Part shown: positions 58,028 to 64,000 of the stretch, in pieces
Layout of the letters: every line of letters starts with the position of its first letter
Numbering within the stretch: the first letter of the stretch is position 1
Source: Streptomyces thermolilacinus SPC6
GTDB taxonomy: Bacteria; Actinomycetota; Actinomycetes; Streptomycetales; Streptomycetaceae
Assembly: GCF_000478605.2 (NCBI RefSeq)
Contig: NZ_ASHX02000001.1
Location: forward strand, 5,967,001-6,031,000
Length of the DNA: 64,000 nucleotides
Reading direction: 5' to 3'
Made by a program: the position numbers and the translations under genes
Notes under the pieces: generated by a model
The model's input: only the letters and a program-made list of their open reading frames with translations
Databases searched by the model: none
Told to the model about the DNA's origin: nothing

Positions 58028-59365
58028 ATGGGTGGGGATCAGGGACCGGGGACGGTCGTCGAGGTGGCGTACGCCCTGGCGTGGGATCTGGAGGCCCGTA
58101 CGCCGTGGAGGCCCCTGACCGCCGAGGCGGCGCGGCAGCGGGATGCCGCGGGGCTGCCGTACGTCGTGGTGTACCGGACCCCGGGGCGGGAGGCCCCGCT
58201 GGAGGTCCGGCTGGTCTCCTGGCGGGACCACTACGTCGGCCTGTGGCTCTACGACGATCAGGGCCGCCGCACCGACGAGCTGGACCTGCGGCTGCTGGAC
58301 GATCCGAGTCTGCTGCTCTGTCGGCGTACCCGCACGTGGCGGTACACGGGGCCGGAGATGGCGGAGTTCGACGACGAGTGCCCCCGCTCCAGCGTGGAGC
58401 TGTTCCCCGACGGCACGGGCTCGGTCAGCGAGGAGCCCCGGGGCGCGCGCGGGGGGATGCTCGTCACGAGTCCCGACGCCGGTGCACGGCGCTGGCAGGT
58501 CCGCCCCGGGTTCGAGGACTGGCCGGTGGTCGCCGCCCTCTGGACGAGGGTGCCGGGACCGGTGGTGCTCCGGGCGACGGCACCCGTCTCGGACACGGCG
58601 GCGTCGGACACGGCGGCGTCGGACGCGGCCGACGCCCCCGCCACCTGCTGGCGGCCGCCTCGCCCCGCGCAGCCCGGCCCGCTCGACGCGCTGTTCCGGC
58701 CCGGGACGCGTGTGACCGACGGGTACCACTCCGAGATGACCGTTCTGGAGCCACGCCGGACCGGGACGCTGCGCGTCCCGAGCGGCCTGCTGGCCGTATC
58801 CAGCCCGGACAGCGCCTGCGATGAAGGGCCCGCCATCACGGTCCCCGTCCCGCCGGGGGAGTACGTGCTCGAGGAGGCACAGGTCCGCGTCGGATACGAC
58901 TGCGAGTGGAGCGGGCGCTGGGTGACCCGTACGGACACCACGGCGGTCCGGCTGCGCGTCAGCGAGGCTCCCGCCGCGTCGTGGGAGATGGCCCTCGGGC
59001 CCGATGACGACCCCCGCCTGCTCGGGGAGAACGAGATCTTCGGCTTCGGTACCGACGGTGCGACCGGCTGCTTCGCCGACGCCGGCGCCTGGGAGCGGCT
59101 CCAGCGGCTCCACGAGCGGCACGTTGTCCATGGGGAGGAGGGTGTCGGGGAGGACATCCCCGACTCCATGTTCTCGCTGCGCACTCGGGACGCGGCCTCG
59201 GGCGGCGAACTGGTCGCCTTCGCGACGACCGGCGACGGTACCTACCCGGTGTGGCTGGGCCGCTCCGCAGACGGCGAGCCGACCGAGGTGGTGGTGCTGG
59301 TGGACGGGATGATGACGGTGCTGCAGGACGACGGTGCCGACCGCGCGCAGGCGGTACCGGCTTGA
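58028..59365 (+). CDS. DUF4241-like protein
   Basis: A 445-residue protein. An N-terminal region of unknown fold (about residues 1-185; LPYVVVYRTPGREAPLEVRL, VELFPDGTGSVSEE) is followed by a Ser/Asp/Thr/Ala stretch with a short repeat (SDTAASDTAASDAAD) and a C-terminal DUF4241 domain: FRPGTRVTD, LRVPSGLLAVSSPDSACDEG, VPVPPGEYVLEEAQVRVGYD, ASWEMALGPDDDPRLLGENE, FGFGTDGATGCFADAGAWER. The family is common in streptomycetes, often near immunity-type or SMI1-like genes; its function is unknown. Confidence 0.75.
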   Translation: MGGDQGPGTVVEVAYALAWDLEARTPWRPLTAEAARQRDAAGLPYVVVYRTPGREAPLEVRLVSWRDHYVGLWLYDDQGRRTDELDLRLLDDPSLLLCRRTRTWRYTGPEMAEFDDECPRSSVELFPDGTGSVSEEPRGARGGMLVTSPDAGARRWQVRPGFEDWPVVAALWTRVPGPVVLRATAPVSDTAASDTAASDAADAPATCWRPPRPAQPGPLDALFRPGTRVTDGYHSEMTVLEPRRTGTLRVPSGLLAVSSPDSACDEGPAITVPVPPGEYVLEEAQVRVGYDCEWSGRWVTRTDTTAVRLRVSEAPAASWEMALGPDDDPRLLGENEIFGFGTDGATGCFADAGAWERLQRLHERHVVHGEEGVGEDIPDSMFSLRTRDAASGGELVAFATTGDGTYPVWLGRSADGEPTEVVVLVDGMMTVLQDDGADRAQAVPA

Positions 59366-59426
59366 ACCCGTCCGCCAGGCGCGCCCTCCCACCGAGCGGT
59401 CACCCCGTCGTCGGCCGGCAGCCCGT

Positions 59427-59455
59427 GGCCGCCGCCCCGCAGGGCAGTGGCGGCC
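59427..59455. terminator. Hairpin between convergent DUF4241 and peptide-ligase genes
   Basis: GGCCGCC (59427-59433) pairs with GGCGGCC (59449-59455). An inner GCCC-N4-GGGC stem (59434-59445) extends the hairpin past a three-base bulge. Confidence 0.55.
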
Positions 59456-59489
59456 CGCTCGACCCGCCGGGCACTCCTCGGTCGCCCCG

Positions 59490-61082
59490 TCAGCCCTCCG
59501 CCGCCAGCGCGTTCAGGGAATCCACCACCTTCCGGAAGCAGACCTCCGCGCCCTCCGGGGTCGTGTCGACGGCGACCACGCCGAGCTTGCCGAAGCCCGG
59601 CAGCGCGCCCAACATGTGGAAGACCGCGCCACGGCCCTCATCGTGCCGGTACAGCAGCCCCTGCCGCGCCGCCGCGTCCAGGACGCGTTCCGGAGTGAGC
59701 GAGCGGTACGCGGGGGACTGCACCCGGTCCGACGCGACGTAGCAGCGCGGCTCGCCCTCCGGTGTCAGGAACCCGCCGGTGCCCGGCTCGTACCGCCCGC
59801 CCGTCACGCCGTGTAGGAACATCAGGGGCGCCGTACCGCCGCCCATCCGCAGGTTGATCTCCACCGCGTGGTGGCGGAACGCGTCGCCCTCCCGCACCGT
59901 CACGAAGTCGACGCTCGCGATGCCGATCATGCCCCGCCCGGCCAGGGCCCGCCCCGCCCGTCCGGCCAGCTCCTGGAGCCCGAGCCGGTACTCGGCCCGC
60001 GCGGGGAACGAGCACCCGGCGTACGTCTGCCGTGCCGCGCCCTCGAAGCGCTGGTCCTGCGTGGAGATGACGTGCACCGCGCCCGCCGGGGTGACATGCA
60101 CCTGCGCCGACGGCGACACGACCTCCTCGCCCTGGAGGAACTCCTCGACGACGCCGCCCATCTCGGCCAGCTTCCCCGCGTAGTTCTCCCATGTGTCGGG
60201 CGGCGTCGCGAACTCCACCCGCTCCGGCAGGGTCCGGCGCAGCCACCCCTCCAGGGCACCGCCCTCCGGCGCACCCCGGTAGTCGAACATGGCGTTGCCG
60301 CCCGCCCCGAAGCTCTCGTTCAGTTTGATCATCGCGCGCCGCACCCCGGGGTGCTCCGCCCGCAGCGCGGCCAGCGCCCCCACCAGGTCGTCGCCGTCCC
60401 GTACGCCCTCCACGCCCCGGGGCACCGGCACACCCGCCTCCTTGAACAGGGCCCGCGCCCCGCTCTTGCCGCCCAGCCACGCCAGATCCGGGTCGCACGC
60501 GTACAGCGGCACCCCGAGCCGCACGGCGAGCCGCCGCTCGTACACCGAACCGTTGAAGGCGAGGACGCACGCGTCCAGCGGGTCGGGCACGAGGTCCCGC
60601 ACGCGCTCCACCAGGCCGGGCCGCTGGAGGATCTTCCGGGTCAGCGGTACGGGCCGGTCGTCGTCGCAGTCGAGGAGGGTGAGCCGCGCCCGCGCGTCCC
60701 GCGCCGACACGGACCGCACCAGGCCCAGCGCGTAGTCCACCCCCCGCTCCGGCATCGGCCTGCTCGTGATGTACACGATCCGCCGCCCCGGCTCCGCGAG
60801 GAGCTGGAGGAACGACACCAGCCGCTCCTCGTAGTGGAGGATGCCGGGGATCTTGTCCATCCCGGCCTGGTCGAGCGTGAAGCTCGGCACGACCACCACC
60901 ACACCGGGCGGCCCCTGCCCCGGGCCCGCGCCGTCCGGCCCGAACGGGCACGGCAGCCGCTCCTGGAGCTTCCGGAACAGCGCCACCTCCGACTCCTCGC
61001 CCGGCCCGCCACCCCCGTCCACCGCTCCCGCCCCGTCCGCCCAGCCCGGCTCATCCACCGCGCTTCGCTCGTCCAGTGCCAC
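59490..61082 (-). CDS. PGM1-like ATP-grasp peptide ligase
   Basis: A 530-residue ligase. An N-terminal pre-ATP-grasp domain (about residues 55-190: VVVVVPSFTLDQAGMDKIPG, LHYEERLVSFLQLLAEPGRR, VYITSRPMPERGVDYALGLV) is followed by an ATP-grasp domain with GGKSGARALFKEAGVPVPRG, RRAMIKLNESFGAGGNAMFD (glycine-rich ATP loop) and HHAVEINLRMGGGTAPLMFL (magnesium-binding Glu/Asn). The final 90 residues match the PGM1 C-terminal domain. PGM1 joins a nonproteinogenic amino acid to a ribosomal peptide in pheganomycin biosynthesis. AGGAGG precedes the GTG at 61082. No cognate peptide or other pathway gene is intact here. Confidence 0.85.
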   Translation of the reverse strand: MALDERSAVDEPGWADGAGAVDGGGGPGEESEVALFRKLQERLPCPFGPDGAGPGQGPPGVVVVVPSFTLDQAGMDKIPGILHYEERLVSFLQLLAEPGRRIVYITSRPMPERGVDYALGLVRSVSARDARARLTLLDCDDDRPVPLTRKILQRPGLVERVRDLVPDPLDACVLAFNGSVYERRLAVRLGVPLYACDPDLAWLGGKSGARALFKEAGVPVPRGVEGVRDGDDLVGALAALRAEHPGVRRAMIKLNESFGAGGNAMFDYRGAPEGGALEGWLRRTLPERVEFATPPDTWENYAGKLAEMGGVVEEFLQGEEVVSPSAQVHVTPAGAVHVISTQDQRFEGAARQTYAGCSFPARAEYRLGLQELAGRAGRALAGRGMIGIASVDFVTVREGDAFRHHAVEINLRMGGGTAPLMFLHGVTGGRYEPGTGGFLTPEGEPRCYVASDRVQSPAYRSLTPERVLDAAARQGLLYRHDEGRGAVFHMLGALPGFGKLGVVAVDTTPEGAEVCFRKVVDSLNALAAEG

Positions 61083-61158
61083 GAGGGCCGCCCTCCTGCC
61101 GTGTCGCAGACGTCACCAACAGCGATCAGCATGGCGGAAGCCGGGCCGTGACGGCCCC

Positions 61159-61620
61159 TCACGCGCCCCGCTCCCCGGCCGATTCGTGGATCAGTTCCCG
61201 CATCAGCTCGCTCGCGCCCGCGGCGATCGTCCCCGCCGCCGCGTCCCGGTACAGCCGCGCCACCGCCGACTCCTCCAGCTGCGCCAGCACAGGACGTCCG
61301 GGCCGAGGATGCTCGCACCCGGTCCACGATCTCCGGCCGGGTGATGCGCCGGGCCAGGAACTCGACGTCGAGGTGCCGGTCGTAGTTGGCCAGGTCGGTC
61401 GCCCCGGCCACGGTGCGGTCGCCGCCGTAGACGGCCTTCCTGGTGTTGAGGAGCTTCGGCCCCAGGGCCCGCAGGTCGCGCTCCACGTCGGCCGCTTCGT
61501 AGAGGTCGAAGGACCCCAGGTAGCCGTCGCGGTGGAACCGTTCCAACTCGGCGGGGCCGAGCGCGAAGGTGGCGCGTCGCTCTTCGGTGCGGTGCTGTTC
61601 CGTGCGTCGCTGTTCCAGCC
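61159..61620 (-). pseudogene. Chimeric relic: PhyH-type dioxygenase N-terminus joined to acyl-CoA dehydrogenase C-terminus
   Basis: Reading downward, the first part is a phytanoyl-CoA dioxygenase N-terminus (ATFALGPAELERFHRDGYLG, KLLNTRKAVYGGDRTVAGAT, DLANYDRHLDVEFLARRITR). After a frame change ILGPDVLCWRS follows. It then runs straight into VLAQLEESAVARLYRDAAAG, TIAAGASELMRELIHESAGE and a stop at 61159, the C-terminus of an acyl-CoA dehydrogenase. An internal deletion has fused two genes; the iron-binding HxD of the dioxygenase is lost. Confidence 0.7.
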
Positions 61621-61972
61621 ACGGTCCCGGTCCGTGACGTGCCGGAGGCGGCCGCCGTCCAGTGGAGCCTCCCGTCGTCGTACGAACCGGCACCCGCGCG
61701 GCAGGAGTGCGGCGGGTGCGGGCGACACTGGGGATCCCGGCGGAGCGGCACCGGTCTACCCGAAGCGATTCGCCCGCCACATGACCGAGGGGAGCGCCCT
61801 CGTGGGGCGGTGGCCGAAAGGCGCGGGACGCCGCCCACCCGGCGCGACCGGTGCGTCGGCAGGTTTGCGGGTGGGGTAGGCGGCCAGGCGGGGAAATGGG
61901 CCGATGCCGGTGCCCGTGGCGTGCCGGTGTCCGGTTCCATGACGTGTCCGTGTGGGGTGGAGGGGGTCGGGT
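61621..61972. other. Gene-free stretch upstream of the Mrr-like gene
   Basis: About 350 bases with no supported gene. It contains the disturbed 5' end of the dioxygenase relic, with repeated GGAACAGC-type sequence on the minus strand, and the promoter region of the Mrr-like gene. Confidence 0.4.
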
Positions 61973-62911
61973 GTGGCCGTGGCGGGGCGGGGGAGCGGGC
62001 CGGGCAGGCGGGCCGGGTGGCGGGACGTGGTGCTGGCGGTGGGCCTGGTCGGAGCCGTTGTGGGCGGTCTCGCGCTGCTGGTGCGGACGGTGTGGGGCGG
62101 TGCGTACGGGGCCTTCGGCCCGATGGTGCTGGCCCTGGCCGTCGCCGCGGTCGTCGCGGTGGCCCGCCGGGTGACCGGCCGGGGCCCGGGCGAGGGCGGG
62201 CCCGGGGGCGGACCGGCGGGCTACGGGGGCGGGCCCGGGGAGGTGGCGGCGGGCTACGGGGACGTACCGGCGGCCCGCGACGGCGGCCCCGGAGCGGTAC
62301 GGGTGCCGTACGGGGAGGGGCCGGGCGCGGTGCGGGCGTCGTACGCGGACGGGCCGGCCGTGGGGGCGTCCTGCGTGGAGGGGCCGGAGGCGGTACCGGC
62401 GGACCGCGTGGACGGGCCGGGCGCGGTACGGGCGTCGTACGGGAGCGGGCCCGGGGCGGTACCGCCTCCCCCCGACGGCGGTCCCGCGCCCGTGCCCGTG
62501 CTGGACGGGGACGCCGTGGACCACGAGGGGGTGGACCCGCAGGGCTTCGAGCACACGGTCGCCGCCCTGTGCGTACGCGACGGCTGCACCCGCACCGAGG
62601 TGTCCGGCGGCCCCGGCGACCTGGGCGCCGACGTGGTGGCGACCACACCCGACGGGCGGCGGCTGGTCGTCCAGTGCAAGCAGTACGGGCCCGGCCACCC
62701 GGTGGGCTCCCAGGACCTCCAGCGGTTCGGCGGCACGTGCTTCGCCGTCCACGAGGCCGAGGTCGCGGTCGTCGTGACGACCAGCACGTTCACCGCGCCG
62801 GCCGTCGAGTACGCCGCCGCGCTGGGCATCGTCTGCGTGGACGGCGAGGCGCTCGCGGCCTGGACGGACGGCCGCACACCACCGCCGTGGGAAGTCGTCG
62901 CGGAGGCGTGA
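61973..62911 (+). CDS. Membrane-anchored Mrr-like restriction endonuclease
   Basis: A 312-residue protein. Two membrane helices (about residues 17-38 VVLAVGLVGAVVGGLALLVR and 44-64) lead to a Gly/Pro/Val/Tyr-rich linker of about 110 residues with imperfect repeats (GPGAVRASYADGPAV, GPGAVRASYGSGPGAV). The C-terminal Mrr-type PD-(D/E)XK nuclease has GFEHTVAALCVRDGCTRTEV, GDLGADVVATTPDGRRLVVQ with QCKQY (catalytic D and QxK), then VVVTTSTFTAPAVEYAAALG. GTG 61973 has GGAGGGGG upstream. Known Mrr enzymes cut modified DNA; here the nuclease would be tethered at the membrane. Confidence 0.82.
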   Translation: MAVAGRGSGPGRRAGWRDVVLAVGLVGAVVGGLALLVRTVWGGAYGAFGPMVLALAVAAVVAVARRVTGRGPGEGGPGGGPAGYGGGPGEVAAGYGDVPAARDGGPGAVRVPYGEGPGAVRASYADGPAVGASCVEGPEAVPADRVDGPGAVRASYGSGPGAVPPPPDGGPAPVPVLDGDAVDHEGVDPQGFEHTVAALCVRDGCTRTEVSGGPGDLGADVVATTPDGRRLVVQCKQYGPGHPVGSQDLQRFGGTCFAVHEAEVAVVVTTSTFTAPAVEYAAALGIVCVDGEALAAWTDGRTPPPWEVVAEA

Positions 62912-62969
62912 GGGGACGGGGCCCGGTGGGTGGACGAAACGTATCCGCGGACATGGCAGGATCGGGACA

Positions 62970-63668
62970 ATGACGGAACGGATCATCGCCGCCTGTGACG
63001 GGGCGTGCAAGGGCAATCCCGGGCCCGCGGCCTGGGCGTGGGTCATCGCCGGTACGGACGGGGACGTCGCCTCCTGGGAGGCGGGCCCGCTCGGCCGGGC
63101 GACCAACAACGTCGCCGAGCTGACCGCGCTCCAGCGGCTGCTGGAGGCCACCGACCCGGCGACGCCGCTGGAGGTCCGCATGGACTCCCAGTACGCGATG
63201 AAGGCCGTCACGACGTGGCTGCCGGGGTGGCGCCGCAAGGGCTGGAAGACGGCGTCCGGCTCGCCCGTGGCCAACCGGGACCTGGTCGTCGCCATCGACG
63301 GGCTGCTGACCGGCCGGGACGTGCGGTTCGTGTACACGCCCGCCCACCAGGTGGACGGCGACCCCCTGAACGCCGCGGCCGACGCGGCGGCCAGCCGGTC
63401 GGCCGTCACGCAGGAGCCCGCGGGGTCGGCCGCCGGTTCGGTCCTGCCGCCCCCGGACACCCGCGAACGCCCGTCGGCGCCCCGCCGCCCGCGCCCCGCG
63501 AACGGCACCCCCAAGTCCGGCGCCTCCAGGTCCGGCGGCTCGCGGGGCGGCACGGTGAAGGCGAAGTTCCCCGGCCGCTGCCGCTGCGGCAGCCCGTACG
63601 GGAAGGGCGAGACGATCGCCAAGAACGACACGGGCTGGGGCCACCCGGCCTGCGCGACGGCGTCCTGA
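62970..63668 (+). CDS. RNase HI-like protein with C-terminal cysteine motif
   Basis: A 232-residue protein. The RNase H fold (residues 1-140) has the catalytic acids in CDGACKGNPGPAAWAWVI (Asp), NNVAELTALQRLLE (Glu) and VRMDSQYAMKAVTTWLPGWR (Asp), with the late HQVDGDPLNAAADAAA. A Ser/Pro/Arg linker follows, then a C-terminal segment KAKFPGRCRCGSPYGKGETI with GWGHPAC, whose three cysteines and one histidine could bind zinc. It should degrade RNA in RNA-DNA hybrids. ATG start; CAGGAT lies seven bases upstream. Not fused to a phosphatase, unlike some actinobacterial RNases H. Confidence 0.87.
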   Translation: MTERIIAACDGACKGNPGPAAWAWVIAGTDGDVASWEAGPLGRATNNVAELTALQRLLEATDPATPLEVRMDSQYAMKAVTTWLPGWRRKGWKTASGSPVANRDLVVAIDGLLTGRDVRFVYTPAHQVDGDPLNAAADAAASRSAVTQEPAGSAAGSVLPPPDTRERPSAPRRPRPANGTPKSGASRSGGSRGGTVKAKFPGRCRCGSPYGKGETIAKNDTGWGHPACATAS

Positions 63669-63876
63669 GAGCCGGGACCGCCGACGGCCGGACGATAGGG
63701 AAAGCGGCAGAGCGGCGAATCCGATAATCCCCGGAAAGTGAATCCAGCCGATTACGAATGCCCCGGCGAATCACGGAAAGAGTGCCGGGTCAACGGACGG
63801 AACATTTCTTCGCCGCCCCTTCCGCTGGCCCGAAGCGCACCTTTCGCAGAACCCCTTGGATTGTCCGCCGAAACGC
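63669..63876. other. Lower-GC leader region
   Basis: About 200 bases of clearly lower GC than the rest (for example GCGAATCCGATAATCCCC, CCGATTACGAATG). It probably contains the promoter of the lectin gene, but no single -35/-10 pair stands out. Confidence 0.45.
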
Positions 63877-64000
63877 ATGGAAAACCTCGCGGTGACCGTC
63901 CCGGCGGCCGGGACCGGTCGGGCCGCCTGGCAGGCCCCGGGCGCCTGGCCCAACGGCGACTGCGCGGTCTTCCAGCAGGACGGCAACTTCGTCCTGTACG
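63877..64000 (+). CDS. Bulb-type (B_lectin) mannose-binding protein, 3' end outside window
   Basis: The visible 41 residues (ENLAVTVPAAGTGRAAWQAP, GAWPNGDCAVFQQDGNFVLY) contain the bulb-lectin sugar signature QxDxNxVxY in QQDGNFVLY. The frame stays open to the end of the window. No signal peptide is seen after ATG 63877, so the true start may lie elsewhere. Bulb-lectin domains bind mannose and occur in secreted streptomycete proteins and bacteriocins (lectin-like bacteriocins). Confidence 0.7.
   Translation, partial: MENLAVTVPAAGTGRAAWQAPGAWPNGDCAVFQQDGNFVLY

Noticed and set aside
60641..63631. A 996-codon open frame on the minus strand
   Set aside because: Only a short part (about 61325-61620) is meaningful, as the dioxygenase relic. 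The rest is antisense of the Mrr and RNase H genes or a second frame of the peptide ligase gene.
1..64000. tRNA, rRNA, CRISPR array or replication origin
   Set aside because: No cloverleaf-like run with a CCA-type end, no rRNA-like conserved segment, no regularly spaced identical repeats and no DnaA-box cluster was noticed. I could not run a structure scan.

Overview
The window is a 64-kb piece of a very GC-rich actinobacterial chromosome, almost certainly Streptomyces or a close relative. Codon third positions are nearly always G or C, and GTG starts are common. Several genes are typical of Streptomyces: a DUF6643-like proline/tyrosine-rich protein, a mycothiol-dependent DinB-fold enzyme, tandem TerD domains, an HpnB-like glycosyltransferase and a DUF3048 protein. 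TTA codons are almost absent from the coding regions; the only two I found are in neighbouring divergent genes. I saw no rRNA, tRNA, CRISPR array or complete insertion sequence.

Layout. 0-7.5 kb: the 3' end of a tandem MerR regulator, a DUF6986/aldolase-like enzyme, a membrane Ser/Thr kinase, a divergent LacI/ROK-kinase pair with an operator palindrome, and a DHFR-fold protein. 7.5-11.3 kb: a MacB/FtsX-type ABC efflux operon, flanked downstream by a response-regulator relic and upstream by a transposase relic and a phosphatase with an altered C-terminus. 11.3-24 kb: a DUF3048 protein, a P-loop/Nudix fusion, a decayed gene, an MBL hydrolase, an M20 dipeptidase, a geranylgeranyl-reductase-type flavoprotein, small stress or housekeeping genes, an MFS exporter, an HhH endonuclease, a ROK repressor and a methyltransferase. 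24-36 kb: a suspicious head-to-head pair of small genes, an anti-sigma-type ATPase, a Cds1-like PLP enzyme, a DeoR/SRPBCC operon, a large membrane hydrolase, a beta-helix/AAA+ fusion, a MOSC protein and the DUF6643-like protein.

36-49 kb: a tandem TerD protein, an HpnB-like glycosyltransferase, a glutamate-racemase-like protein, a membrane protein, apolipoprotein N-acyltransferase, an alpha/beta hydrolase with a TetR regulator, a WD40 pseudogene, an AI-2E permease, and a divergent MFS/LysR pair. 49-57 kb: a secreted GH16 glucanase with a ricin-type lectin domain, a DEAD-box RNA helicase behind a strong 5'-UTR hairpin, a RecQ helicase and another MFS protein. 57-64 kb: a SnoaL-like protein, a DUF4241 protein, a PGM1-like ATP-grasp peptide ligase next to a dioxygenase/acyl-CoA dehydrogenase relic, a membrane-anchored Mrr-like nuclease, an RNase HI with a C-terminal cysteine motif, and the start of a bulb-lectin gene.

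Three themes recur. First, there are many short divergent regulator/target units. Second, small gene relics show loss of neighbouring functions (a two-component system, an IS element, a WD40 protein, and part of what may have been a peptide biosynthesis cluster). Third, several genes appear to start without a leader, with a TANNNT -10 box six or seven bases before the start codon. The least explained unit is 28.4-34.3 kb: two divergent genes that each carry one TTA codon, the second overlapping tail-to-tail with the beta-helix/AAA+ gene.
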